Notes: a model not told the origin generated them from the letters alone. Counted from the first letter of the stretch, positions 7,811 to 16,532 are shown. The stretch is DNA of 64,000 nucleotides from Serpens sp964410065 (GCA_964410065.1 CAYPFO010000007.1:23697-87696), one strand, 5' to 3'. Translations and numbers: made by a program.

Positions 7811-8590
7811 TCAAACACTCAGCAGCCAGTCGTAATCGACTGTCAGCGGTGCGTGTTGAGAGAAGCGCGGCTGGCGAGGCAGTTTGGCACTGCGCACGCA
7901 GCGGCGCATGCCAGGGGTCAGCAGTTGGTAATCGAAGCGCCAGCCCAGGTTGAGGGTTTCGGCTTGTTCACTGTTGGGCCACCAGCTGTACTGGTCGCCC
8001 TCGCGGCTGACCTCGCGCAACGCGTCGACATAGCCCATGGTGCCCAGGACTTCGTCCATCCAGCCCCGCTCGGGTGCCAGGAAGCCCGGAAGCTGCTGGC
8101 AATCGCGCCAGTTCTTCACATCGATTTTCTGGTGGGCGACGTGCAGGGAACCGCAATAAATGTACTCGCGGCGCTTGCGACGCTGCTTGTCCAGGTAGCG
8201 TGCGAAGTCTTCCATGAACTTGAATTTCTGGTTCAGGCTCTCATCGCCGTCCTGGCCAGAGGGCAGCAGCAGGCTGGCGATACTCACCTTGTCGAAATCG
8301 GCCTGCAGGTAACGCCCGTAACGGTCGGCTGTTTCAAAGCCGAGGCCGCTGATGACGGCCTTGGGCTGCTGGCGGGAATAAATCGCCACGCCGCCCTGAC
8401 TGGGCACTTCGGCCTCGCACGCGTACAGGAAATAACCGTCTAGCTGAAAAGCCGGGTCATCCAGTTCGAAAGTAGAAGCGCGCGTGTCTTGCAGGCAGAT
8501 CACGTCGGCATTCTGGGCTTGCAGCCAGCTGAGAAGACCTCGCTCGGCTGCCGCCTGAATGCCATTCACGTTCACATTGATGATCCGCAT
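7811..8590 (-). CDS. crc: Catabolite repression control protein Crc
   Basis: Crc works with Hfq to repress translation of catabolic mRNAs bearing A-rich motifs, setting the carbon-source hierarchy of pseudomonads. ATG 8590 gives 259 residues, the usual Crc length, opening MRIINVNVNGIQAAAERGLLSWLQ. The fold is that of exonuclease III/EEP nucleases (VICLQDTRAS, FRYDY-type C-terminal GWRFDYQLLTP, QHAPLTVDY), but Crc itself is not an active nuclease. A longer start four codons upstream is not needed. It is divergent from pyrE across a 326-bp gap, the arrangement seen in other pseudomonads. Confidence 0.97.
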   Translation of the reverse strand: MRIINVNVNGIQAAAERGLLSWLQAQNADVICLQDTRASTFELDDPAFQLDGYFLYACEAEVPSQGGVAIYSRQQPKAVISGLGFETADRYGRYLQADFDKVSIASLLLPSGQDGDESLNQKFKFMEDFARYLDKQRRKRREYIYCGSLHVAHQKIDVKNWRDCQQLPGFLAPERGWMDEVLGTMGYVDALREVSREGDQYSWWPNSEQAETLNLGWRFDYQLLTPGMRRCVRSAKLPRQPRFSQHAPLTVDYDWLLSV

Positions 8591-8916
8591 AAATGGCCCC
8601 AAAAAGGTCGGGTGGGCGTGATCAGATTGATCATCTGCGCCCGAGGAACCGCAAGGATAGGCAGTTCAAATTTACAGAAAGCCAACATTGTGAGCTGGCC
8701 GGCAATAGTGGTTGGGAATCTTATCATTCCAAGCTGGTATAACGCAGCGTTACGTTAAGTTTCTGCCTATCGACACGATGCCTAAAAACTCTTAGGCGTT
8801 TAAGAGTCATCTGTCTCAACGCGTACCCACTCGAGGCGCTGTCACCTCGAATGCGTGTGGCCGGCCGGGCGTGTATCATGCGAGCCGTTTGCAATCGGCT
8901 CAATTCAGGTTTTTTC
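8591..8916. promoter_or_regulatory. crc/pyrE divergent regulatory region with nested inverted repeats
   Basis: This 326-bp gap has no gene. It contains TAACG-CAG-CGTTA at 8740-8752, GCCTAA-N6-TTAGGC at 8780-8797, and CTCTTA-N6-TAAGAG at 8789-8806, which shares bases with the previous repeat so that only one of the two could form at a time. Just before pyrE, GAGCCG-N8-CGGCTC at 8882-8901 is followed by a T6 run at 8910-8915. The promoters of both genes must lie here, but I could not fix them. Confidence 0.6.
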
Positions 8917-9558
8917 ATGCAGGCTTACCAGCGCGACTTCATCCGTTTTGCCATCGAACGCGGCGTGCTGCGTTTTGGTGAGTTCACCCTCAAGTCCGGA
9001 CGGACCAGCCCGTATTTTTTCAACGCCGGGCTGTTCAACAGCGGCGGCGCGCTGGCCAAGCTGGGCCAGTTTTATGCGGCGGCCATCCAGGATAGCGGTA
9101 TCGATTTCGATGTGCTGTTCGGCCCGGCCTACAAGGGCATTCCGTTGGCGGCGACCACTGCCGTGGCGTTGGCCGAGCAGCATGGCCGCGACCTGCCCTG
9201 GTGCTTCAACCGCAAGGAAGCCAAGGATCACGGCGAAGGCGGTACTCTGGTGGGGGCGCCATTGGCGGGCCGCGTGTTGATTGTCGATGACGTGATCACC
9301 GCCGGCACGGCGATTCGTGAAGTCATGCAGATTATCCAGACCCAGGGTGCGCAGGCCGCCGGTGTGCTGATTGCCCTCAACCGTCAGGAGCGCGGGCAGG
9401 GAGAATTGTCGGCCATTCAGGAAGTGGAGCGCGATTTCGTCATGCCGGTGATCAGCATCGTGTCGCTGGCCCAGGTACTGGAATACCTCGCTGAAGACGC
9501 TGAGCTCAAACGCTACCTGCCGGCGGTGGAAGCCTACCGCGCGCAGTACGGCGTCTGA
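8917..9558 (+). CDS. pyrE: Orotate phosphoribosyltransferase
   Basis: PyrE joins orotate to PRPP to give OMP, the fifth step of pyrimidine synthesis. The 213-residue protein starts at ATG 8917 (MQAYQRDFIRFAIERGVLRFGEFTLKSGRTSPYFFN) and contains the PRPP-binding motif RVLIVDDVITAGTAIRE. The family-typical loop NRKEAKDHGEGG is intact. A 22-codon N-terminal extension in the same frame lies in the leader and is not typical of the family. The leader has a hairpin followed by a T-run that overlaps the ribosome binding region, reminiscent of an attenuator. Confidence 0.97.
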   Translation: MQAYQRDFIRFAIERGVLRFGEFTLKSGRTSPYFFNAGLFNSGGALAKLGQFYAAAIQDSGIDFDVLFGPAYKGIPLAATTAVALAEQHGRDLPWCFNRKEAKDHGEGGTLVGAPLAGRVLIVDDVITAGTAIREVMQIIQTQGAQAAGVLIALNRQERGQGELSAIQEVERDFVMPVISIVSLAQVLEYLAEDAELKRYLPAVEAYRAQYGV

Positions 9559-9581
9559 TTTGCATTAGGGAGTAACGGAGC

Positions 9582-10172
9582 ATGACTGGACAGGGACGGT
9601 TTTACGGGATGCTGGCACTGTTGTCGCTACTGGCCTGGCCGGTGGCGGCCAGCGAACTGTATCGCTACGTCAATGACCAGGGCGTAATGGTGCTCGATCG
9701 GCATGGCGTGCCGGCGCAATTCATCGGCAAGGGCTATGAAGTGCTTAACAGCCAGGGCCGGGTGATCCGGGTAGTCCCGCCGGCCTTAACTGCCGAGCAA
9801 TACCAGCAGTTGCAAGCCGAAAAGGCGCGAGCCGAGGCGGATGCCAAACTGCTGCGCCTGTATGCCGGGGTGGCGGATGTCGACCGCGCCAGACAACGCA
9901 AGCTGGCTGAACTGGACGGGCTGATCCGCATTGCCCAGGGCAATCAGCAGGCCGCGCGCAACCAGCAAAACGTCTTGCAAGTCCAGGCCGCCGGGCAGGA
10001 ACGCGCCGGCCGTTCTGTGCCGGAGTCGCTGCTCGTGCAGATTGCCGAACTGGAGCGCGAGCACCAGCGTCTGCACAAAGACATCGAACGCTACCAGCGT
10101 GCCCAGCGGGACGCCGAACAGACGTTTGCCGCGGATCGGGCGCGCATCGCCGCGCTGCTGGGTGAAGGCTGA
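9582..10172 (+). CDS. Exported DUF4124-like coiled-coil protein
   Basis: A 196-residue protein with a signal peptide (MLALLSLLAWPVAAS, cleavage near residue 23). It is followed by a short DUF4124-type segment (ELYRYVNDQGVMVLDRHGVPAQFIGKGYEVL) and a long helical, Gln/Glu/Arg-rich region (about residues 66-190) likely to form coiled coil. The function is unknown. ATG 9582 has a GGGAGTAACGGAG ribosome binding region 23 nt after pyrE and may be co-transcribed with it. Confidence 0.8.
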   Translation: MTGQGRFYGMLALLSLLAWPVAASELYRYVNDQGVMVLDRHGVPAQFIGKGYEVLNSQGRVIRVVPPALTAEQYQQLQAEKARAEADAKLLRLYAGVADVDRARQRKLAELDGLIRIAQGNQQAARNQQNVLQVQAAGQERAGRSVPESLLVQIAELEREHQRLHKDIERYQRAQRDAEQTFAADRARIAALLGEG

Positions 10173-10248
10173 GTCGCGCTTTCCGAGCCGCGGAGGAGTG
10201 GCCGGCGGCGCTGCGAGAGTGGACGCTTCCGCCGTTCGGACTGAGCAT

Positions 10249-10273
10249 GAAAAAGGGGAGCCGCGGCTCCCCT
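10249..10273 (-). terminator. Terminator of argB
   Basis: GGGGAGCC / GGCTCCCC stem around 10255-10272, followed on the minus strand by TTTTT. It lies 23 nt after the argB stop. Confidence 0.85.
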
Positions 10274-10295
10274 GCTCGTTACTGGGACTGGGTGT

Positions 10296-11201
10296 TTAGG
10301 CGCCGCTGTTGTTGGTGATCAGCGTGCCGACGCCGGTGTCGGTGAAGATCTCCAGTAGCACCGCATTGGGCACCCGGCCGTCGATGATGTGCGCGCTGTT
10401 CACGCCGCCCTGCACCGCTTCCAGGGCGCAACGGATCTTCGGCAGCATGCCGCCGTAGATGGTGCCATCGGCGATCAGCGCATCCACCTGCTCGGTGGAC
10501 AGGCCGGTGAGCACGTTGCCCTGCTTGTCCATCAGGCCGGCGATGTTGGTCAGCAGCATCAGCTTCTCGGCCTTGAGCGCCTCGGCGACTTTGCCAGCCA
10601 CCAGGTCGGCGTTGATGTTGTAGGACTCGCCATCCTTGCCCACGCCAATCGGCGCGATCACCGGGATGAAGTTGCCGTTCACCAGGCGGGTGATCAGGTC
10701 GGTGTTGATGTGGACCACTTCGCCGACCTGGCCGATGTCGATGATTTCCGGCTGGGTCATTTCCGGCGTCTGGCGGGTGACTTTCAGCTTGCGGGCGCGA
10801 ATCAGGTTGGCGTCTTTGCCGGTCAGGCCCAGGGCCTGGCCGCCGTGACGGTTGATCAGGTTGACGATGTCCTTGTTGACCTGGCCGCCGAGGACCATTT
10901 CCACCACGTCCATGGTCTGGCTGTCGGTGACGCGCATGCCGTCGATGAAGTGGCTCTCGATGGACAGGCGCTTGAGCAGGTCGCCGATCTGCGGGCCGCC
11001 GCCGTGCACCACCACCGGATTGATGCCCACCGCCTTCATCAGCACGATGTCGCGGGCGAAGCCGGTCTTCAGCTCGTCGCTCTCCATGGCGTTGCCGCCG
11101 TACTTGATCACCAGGGTCTTGCCGACGAAGCGGCGAATGTAGGGCAGCGCTTCGGACAGTACCTGGGCGACTTGGGTAGCGTCATCACGACTGAGGGTCA
11201 T
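10296..11201 (-). CDS. argB: Acetylglutamate kinase
   Basis: ArgB phosphorylates N-acetylglutamate, the second step of arginine synthesis. The protein is 301 residues from ATG 11201 (MTLSRDDATQVAQVLSEALPYIRRFVGKTLVIKYGGNAM). It shows the amino-acid kinase motifs KYGGNAM, VHGGGPQIG and the C-terminal GGVNSAHIIDGR. The N-terminal helix before the kinase core is typical of the hexameric, arginine-inhibited form, so feedback inhibition is likely. An 18-residue extension upstream in the same frame is not needed. It lies downstream of algC on the same strand, as in other pseudomonads, with a 144-bp gap. Confidence 0.97.
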   Translation of the reverse strand: MTLSRDDATQVAQVLSEALPYIRRFVGKTLVIKYGGNAMESDELKTGFARDIVLMKAVGINPVVVHGGGPQIGDLLKRLSIESHFIDGMRVTDSQTMDVVEMVLGGQVNKDIVNLINRHGGQALGLTGKDANLIRARKLKVTRQTPEMTQPEIIDIGQVGEVVHINTDLITRLVNGNFIPVIAPIGVGKDGESYNINADLVAGKVAEALKAEKLMLLTNIAGLMDKQGNVLTGLSTEQVDALIADGTIYGGMLPKIRCALEAVQGGVNSAHIIDGRVPNAVLLEIFTDTGVGTLITNNSGA

Positions 11202-11345
11202 GCGGAACTCCGGTGCAACGATTCGGGGGTTATAAAGGCGACCAGCACCACGCAAGGGCGTGGTGCGGTGGCTGTGGCAATTATCGGCTGTAAGACTAAG
11301 GATCTGCGGGAAAAGTCAGCTGTTCGGCCATTTTTTCTCGCCACC

Positions 11346-13865
11346 CTAGAACGGCAGCGCCAGCTTGGGCACCACCTTGTGCAGCTGTTCGCGGAACACG
11401 GCCTTGATACGCTCCAGCTCGCCGGTGCTTTCCGCCTCGAAGCGCAACACCAGTACCGGCGTGGTGTTGGAGGCGCGCACCAGGCCCCAGCCGTGGGGAT
11501 AATCGATGCGCAAGCCATCCAGGGTGGTGAGTTGCGCCTCGCCCCACTGGGCGTTGCGTTGCAGCGCGGCGATGATCTTGAATTTGCTGTCCTCGGTGAC
11601 CGGAATGTTGATCTCCGGGGTGGATATATCATCGGGGAAGGCGGCGAACAGCGGTTCGGCGGCTTGTTGTTCCAGGCTGAGAATTTCCAGCAAGCGCGCA
11701 GCGGCGTAAATGCCGTCGTCAAAGCCGAACCAGCGTTCCTTGAAGAAAATATGCCCGCTCATTTCGCCGGCCAGCAGTGCGCCGGTTTCCTTCATCTTCT
11801 TCTTCATCAGCGAGTGGCCGGTTTTCCACATCACCGGTCGCCCGCCGTGGGCGCTGACCAGCGCGGCCAGGCGCCGGGTGCACTTGACGTCATAGATCAC
11901 ATCGGCGCCGGGGTTGCGCGAAACCACGTCCTTGGCGAACAGCATCAGCAGGCGGTCCGGATAGACGATGGTGCCGGTGTTGGTCACCACGCCCACGCGG
12001 TCGGCATCGCCGTCGAAGGCCAGGCCCAGGTCGGCTTTTTCGGCCTTGACGCGGGCGATCAGGTCCTTGAGGTTGTCCGGCTTGCCCGGGTCGGGGTGGT
12101 GGTTGGGGAAGTGACCATCCACCTCGCAATACAGGGGAACCACTGTGCAGCCCAGCGCTTCGATCAGCTGCGGGGCAATCACGCCACCGACGCCGTTGCC
12201 GCAGTCGATCACCACTTTCATGGGTTTGGCCAAGGCGATGTCGTCGCGAATCTGGGCGAAATAACGCGGCAGGATATCGATCTGTTCGACGCTGCCCACA
12301 CCGTTGGCCAGGTCTTGGGTATCGAGGCGGGTCTTCAGCGCCAGGATCTGCTCATTGGCCAGGGTGTCGCCGGCGATGACGATCTTGAAGCCGTTGTAAA
12401 CCGGCGGGTTGTGGCTCCCGGTCAGCATGACCCCAGACGTGGCCGGCAGTACATGGGTGGCGAAGTAGAGCACCGGCGTGGGCACCATGCCCAGGTCAGT
12501 GACCTGGCAGCCGCAATCGACCAGACCCTGGATCAGCGGCTGCACCAGCAGCGGACCGGACAGGCGTCCGTCGCGGCCGACGGCCACACGTGGCTCGCCC
12601 TTGGCCAGGCTGGCCGAGCCGATGGCGCGGCCGATCCAGTAGGCGCTGTCCGCAGTCAGGCTGTCACCGACCACGCCGCGGATGTCATAGGCGCGAAAGA
12701 TGCTTGCCGGCAACGCGGGAACGGCACCGGCCGTGTCGGGCGTGGCAGACGGCGGATCGAGTTCGGGAAGGTCCAGGTCAAGGATTTCCGTGGGCTGGAA
12801 CAACGGGTCGACCAGTTGGCTATCCGCCTGCGGTTTCGGCGCAGCTGCCGTAGGCGTGGACGGCGAAGCCTGGTGTGGCAGGCGTGCCAGTTGCTGCGCC
12901 AACGGGTCGAGTTCAGCCAAGTGCAGACGTGGCGCCTGGATATTCTTGCCGTCGATGAGGGCTTGCAGCATCTGGCCCAGTTGGCGGGCATCGTTGTGCA
13001 GGCGGCGCTTGTGCTGTTTGTGCAGCCATTGCAGGCTCAGCACCAGCCCGGCCAGAGCGAGCAGGGCGGCAAAGCCCAGCCAGTGCGGTGCTGGCAGGCT
13101 GGCCAGCGTGCCGCTGGGGCTGAAGCTCAGTTGCCAGTGGGGATTGCCGCTGTTCAGGACAACACTTGAATCCGCAGCACCGGAGCCGCCGCGTTGGGTG
13201 AGCAGTTGCGCCGGAGCATTGCCGAATTGCTGGGTCAGGCGCAGCTGGCCGGCTTCGGCGGGCAGCACGGGTAGAGTGCGCAGCAGGCGTTGCAGATCGG
13301 TCACCAGCAACAGGCTGCCCAGCGGTTGGTTGTCTTCACCTACGGCAACCGCGCTGTAGAGCAGCCAGCGTTCGCCGACCTGATAGGCCTCCGGCGGGGG
13401 CTTGAGGCCGTTTTCGGCGCGCCGCTGCAGATCCACGGCGGCGAAACTCACCGGCACGCTGCGGCTGCGGTCGGGGCGTGCTTCACCCCGGCGAGTGAGC
13501 ACGGCGTCGATAACCCCGGCAGAGGTCGCCAGGCCTCGTTCGGCCTGGTGCCGCAGTTCCTTGTCGTCATTGCCCAAGGCCTGGAGGACCTGGGGCTGCT
13601 GCGCCAATGACTGGGCATCGGCAGTCAGGAGGACCAGGCCCTGTTGCAAGGCGCTGGCCTGGCTGTTGGCCCACGCCTGTACCAGGCGGGCCTGTTGCTG
13701 CTGGCGCTGTTCGAGCAGGCTATAACCGAGTAGCAGGCCGGCGGCCAGCAGGCCAGTGAGGCCGATCAGCAGGCTAGGCAGCCAGCCGGAGCTGTTGCGT
13801 GTCGGTTGGCGGGGCGCCGGGCTCGTCGGGCGAGCGTTCTGATTATTTTTATTCTGGCGTTTCAC
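11346..13865 (-). CDS. algC: Phosphomannomutase/phosphoglucomutase AlgC, long membrane-anchored form
   Basis: AlgC interconverts mannose- and glucose-6-phosphate and 1-phosphate for alginate, LPS and rhamnolipid. The catalytic part begins near residue 386 (PASIFRAYDIRGVVG) and has the phosphoserine loop TGSHNP (Ser484), the metal loop DGDADRVG and sugar loop GEMSGHIFF, and the phosphate-binding RASNTTPVLVLRFEA. It is preceded by about 385 residues: a basic tail, a transmembrane helix (about 28-49), a roughly 210-residue probable periplasmic domain, a second helix (about 261-280) and a Pro/Ala linker. The start is GTG 13865 with a good AGGGAG. No ATG or GTG precedes the catalytic domain where the classical 463-residue enzyme would start. 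Confidence 0.93.
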   Translation of the reverse strand: MKRQNKNNQNARPTSPAPRQPTRNSSGWLPSLLIGLTGLLAAGLLLGYSLLEQRQQQQARLVQAWANSQASALQQGLVLLTADAQSLAQQPQVLQALGNDDKELRHQAERGLATSAGVIDAVLTRRGEARPDRSRSVPVSFAAVDLQRRAENGLKPPPEAYQVGERWLLYSAVAVGEDNQPLGSLLLVTDLQRLLRTLPVLPAEAGQLRLTQQFGNAPAQLLTQRGGSGAADSSVVLNSGNPHWQLSFSPSGTLASLPAPHWLGFAALLALAGLVLSLQWLHKQHKRRLHNDARQLGQMLQALIDGKNIQAPRLHLAELDPLAQQLARLPHQASPSTPTAAAPKPQADSQLVDPLFQPTEILDLDLPELDPPSATPDTAGAVPALPASIFRAYDIRGVVGDSLTADSAYWIGRAIGSASLAKGEPRVAVGRDGRLSGPLLVQPLIQGLVDCGCQVTDLGMVPTPVLYFATHVLPATSGVMLTGSHNPPVYNGFKIVIAGDTLANEQILALKTRLDTQDLANGVGSVEQIDILPRYFAQIRDDIALAKPMKVVIDCGNGVGGVIAPQLIEALGCTVVPLYCEVDGHFPNHHPDPGKPDNLKDLIARVKAEKADLGLAFDGDADRVGVVTNTGTIVYPDRLLMLFAKDVVSRNPGADVIYDVKCTRRLAALVSAHGGRPVMWKTGHSLMKKKMKETGALLAGEMSGHIFFKERWFGFDDGIYAAARLLEILSLEQQAAEPLFAAFPDDISTPEINIPVTEDSKFKIIAALQRNAQWGEAQLTTLDGLRIDYPHGWGLVRASNTTPVLVLRFEAESTGELERIKAVFREQLHKVVPKLALPF

Positions 13866-13900
13866 GTACGTCTCCCTGTGCCGCAGTGTTCCGGAAAGGG

Positions 13901-14046
13901 CTAGCAGGCCGTTGAAAAACTACCTGCGTTGGCAATACTGCGTTAAAAACAGGCTCGGAATGCTCATTTAGAACGCTAAACTCCGCTTCCTCGCCCGTTT
14001 TTGCCTTGTCTTGCCTGCCTCGCCTACGTTTCCAACGGCCTGCTAG
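13901..14046. repeat. 146-bp palindromic element with 14-bp perfect inverted ends
   Basis: The ends CTAGCAGGCCGTTG (13901-13914) and CAACGGCCTGCTAG (14033-14046) are perfect inverted repeats, and the interior is an imperfect palindrome centred near TTTAG-AACG-CTAAA. There is no coding capacity, so it resembles a non-autonomous, MITE-like element. Similar dispersed repeats occur in pseudomonads as I recall. Its right end supplies the TAG stop of dut. Confidence 0.8.
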
Positions 14047-14498
14047 TGGCTGCCGGAGTGACCGAAGCCGCCGGTGCCGCGCAGGCTGTCGTCGAATTCC
14101 TCGACCAGCTCGAAATGCGCCTGCACCACCGGCACCAGCACCAGTTGGGCCAGGCGCTCGCCAATCTTGACGGTGAAGGCGTCGTTGCCTCGGTTCCAGC
14201 AGGACACCATCAGCTCGCCCTGGTAGTCGGAATCGATCAGCCCGACCAGGTTGCCGAGCACGATGCCGTGCTTATGGCCCAGGCCCGAGCGCGGCAGGAT
14301 CAGCGCGGCCAGGCCCGGGTCGGCAATATGGATGGCCAGCCCGGTGGGAATCAGCACGGTCTGGCCCGGCTGCAGGGTCAGGTCTTCGGCCAACATGGCG
14401 CGCAAATCGAGGCCGGCGGAGCCCGGCGTGGCGTAGCCGGGCAGCGGGAAATCGCGGCCCAGGCGGGGATCGAGGATCTTGGCTTGCAAAGCGTGCAT
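14043..14498 (-). CDS. dut: dUTP diphosphatase
   Basis: dUTPase hydrolyses dUTP to dUMP, preventing uracil incorporation and supplying the dTMP precursor. The 151-residue protein has all five family motifs: PGSAGLDLRA, PRSGLGHKHGI, GLIDSDYQGEL, GERLAQLV and the C-terminal RGTGGFGHSG. The frame ends at a TAG that lies inside the terminal repeat of the adjoining palindromic element, but the C-terminus still has the normal length. It is 7 nt downstream of coaBC and likely co-transcribed. Confidence 0.97.
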   Translation of the reverse strand: MHALQAKILDPRLGRDFPLPGYATPGSAGLDLRAMLAEDLTLQPGQTVLIPTGLAIHIADPGLAALILPRSGLGHKHGIVLGNLVGLIDSDYQGELMVSCWNRGNDAFTVKIGERLAQLVLVPVVQAHFELVEEFDDSLRGTGGFGHSGSH

Positions 14499-14505
14499 GG
14501 CGGTC

Positions 14506-15714
14506 TCAGTGAGCGGTGTAACGCGCGGCGATAAGGGCGATCAGCTGGCGGGCGATCTTGCCCTTGCTGGTCTGGGCGAAGCCAGTCTGCTGCAACTGGC
14601 GGTCAATGACGGTGATGGCGTTCTCTTCGCTGTTGAAGCCGATGGTCGGGTTGGCGACGTCGTTGGCGACGATCAGGTCGAGGTTCTTGTCCTTGAGCTT
14701 GCGCGCGGCATAGTCGAGCAGGTGCTCGGTTTCGGCGGCAAAGCCGACGCTGAACGGCCGGTCCGGGCGCCCGGCCAGGGTGGCGAGAATGTCCGGGTTG
14801 CGCACCATCTGCAAGAACAGGCCGTCGCCGGTGGTGGGGTCTTTCTTGAGCTTCTGCGCGGCGATCACTTCCGGGCGGTAATCGGCCACCGCCGCCGCGG
14901 CGATGAGGATATCGCTGGGCATCGCGGCTTCGCAGGCGGCCAGCATGTCGCGGGCGCTGATCACGTCGATGCGCTGTACCCGATCCGGGGTCGGCAAAAA
15001 CACCGGGCCGCTGACCAACGTCACCTGCGCGCCGGCTTCGGCGGCCGCTTCGGCCAGGGCGAAGCCCATCTTGCCGGAGCTGTGGTTGGTGATGTAGCGA
15101 ACCGGGTCGATGTTTTCCTGGGTCGGGCCGGCGGTGATCAACACACGCACGCCGTCCAGCACGTTGCGCTGGAAGCAGTCGGCGGCCAATTGGGCCAGCT
15201 CGTCGGCTTCCAGCATGCGTCCGAGGCCCACGTCGCCGCAGGCCTGGCTGCCGGCCGCCGGCCCGAACAGGCGCATGCCGCGCTGAACGAGAGTCTGCGC
15301 ATTGGCCTGGGTGGCTGGATCGCGCCACATGGCCTGGTTCATGGCCGGCGCCAGGGTGACCTGGGCGTCGGTGGCCAGCACCAGCGTGGTCAACAGGTCA
15401 TTGGCCACGCCTTGCGCCAGGCGCGCCATGATGTCGGCGGTGGCCGGGGCGATCAGCACCAGGTCGGCCCATTTGGCCAGCTCGATATGGCCCATCGCGG
15501 CTTCGGCGGCGGGATCGAGCAAGTCCAGGTGCACGGGATGGCCGGACAACGCCTGCAGGGTCAGCGGGGTAATGAATTCGCGGCCGCCGTGGGTCATGAC
15601 GACATGAACGTCGGCGCCCTGGTCGCGTAAGCGACGTACCAGTTCGGCGCTCTTGTAGGCAGCGATACCGCCGCCGACGCCGAGCACGATGCGTTTCCGA
15701 TAGAGTCGCTGCAT
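14506..15714 (-). CDS. coaBC: Bifunctional phosphopantothenoylcysteine decarboxylase/synthetase
   Basis: CoaBC couples 4'-phosphopantothenate to cysteine and decarboxylates the product to 4'-phosphopantetheine for coenzyme A. The N-terminal flavoprotein (CoaC) half has VLGVGGGIAAYKSAEL, the PAMNQAMW motif and GDVGLGRM. The C-terminal CoaB half begins near residue 190 with RVLITAGPTQENIDPVRYITNHSSGKMG and carries AAVADYRP and the KLKK motif. At 402 residues it is full length. The start ATG 15714 is divergent from radC across 143 bp; dut follows. Confidence 0.97.
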   Translation of the reverse strand: MQRLYRKRIVLGVGGGIAAYKSAELVRRLRDQGADVHVVMTHGGREFITPLTLQALSGHPVHLDLLDPAAEAAMGHIELAKWADLVLIAPATADIMARLAQGVANDLLTTLVLATDAQVTLAPAMNQAMWRDPATQANAQTLVQRGMRLFGPAAGSQACGDVGLGRMLEADELAQLAADCFQRNVLDGVRVLITAGPTQENIDPVRYITNHSSGKMGFALAEAAAEAGAQVTLVSGPVFLPTPDRVQRIDVISARDMLAACEAAMPSDILIAAAAVADYRPEVIAAQKLKKDPTTGDGLFLQMVRNPDILATLAGRPDRPFSVGFAAETEHLLDYAARKLKDKNLDLIVANDVANPTIGFNSEENAITVIDRQLQQTGFAQTSKGKIARQLIALIAARYTAH

Positions 15715-15857
15715 AGGCCAGCCTTTTAGCTAAGACGAGACAAGGCACACAGCGCGACGCCTCCCCAGGCCAACGCTGCGCGTAAGGGCGGCTACGATAT
15801 CACAGCGTCTATGGCGCACGCGGGGCAACGAGAACAAGAAAACGACAAGGAGATGTC

Positions 15858-16532
15858 ATGAGTATTCGCAATTGGCCGGTGGCGGAGCGGCCGCGGGAGA
15901 AGCTGCTCGAGCAGGGAGCGGCGGCGCTGTCCGATGCCGAGCTGTTGGCCATTTTTCTGCGTACCGGTGTGGTCGGTCGCAGCGCGGTGGACCTGGCCCG
16001 TCATCTGCTCAACGAATTCGGCAGCCTGCGCGCGCTGCTTGAAGCGGACCTGTCGCGCTTCAGTTCCCACTTGGGTTTAGGCCCGGCCAAGTTCGCCCAA
16101 CTGCAGGCGGTGCTGGAGATGGGCCGTCGGCATCTGGCCGAGCGGATCAAGCGCGATTCCGCGCTGGAAAGCCCGCAAGCGGTGCGCGACTACCTCAAGG
16201 CGCAGCTGCGCCACGAGCCTCACGAAGTGTTTGGCTGCCTGTTTCTCGATTCCAAGCATCGTGTGCTGGCCTTCGAAGCACTGTTTCGCGGCACCGTCGA
16301 CGGCGCCAGCGTGTATGCCCGCCAGGTGGTCAAGCGCGCCCTGGCGCATAACGCCGCCGCCTTGATCCTGACCCACAATCATCCCTCGGGAGTGGCCGAA
16401 CCGAGCCAGGCCGATCGCCAGCTCACCGAGCGGCTCAAGGAGGCGCTGGCGCTGGTGGATGTGCGGGTGCTCGATCACTTTATCGTCGGTGACGGCGAGC
16501 CGCTGTCCATGGCGGAATATGGCTGGATGTGA
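15858..16532 (+). CDS. radC: RadC family protein (JAB-domain)
   Basis: The 224-residue protein has the N-terminal UPF0758 helix-hairpin-helix region (about 1-100: REKLLEQGAAALSDAELLAIFLRTGV) and a C-terminal MPN/JAB metalloprotease-like domain with THNHPSG followed by SQAD, the zinc-binding pattern. The early link to DNA repair has not held up well for the family, so its role is uncertain. The start is preceded by AAGGAGATGTC. It is divergent from coaBC, as in other pseudomonads. Confidence 0.93.
   Translation: MSIRNWPVAERPREKLLEQGAAALSDAELLAIFLRTGVVGRSAVDLARHLLNEFGSLRALLEADLSRFSSHLGLGPAKFAQLQAVLEMGRRHLAERIKRDSALESPQAVRDYLKAQLRHEPHEVFGCLFLDSKHRVLAFEALFRGTVDGASVYARQVVKRALAHNAAALILTHNHPSGVAEPSQADRQLTERLKEALALVDVRVLDHFIVGDGEPLSMAEYGWM

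Noticed and set aside
10389..13169. 926-codon open frame antisense to argB and algC
   Set aside because: It spans two genes and their gap on the other strand, with shadow-type composition. Not a real gene.
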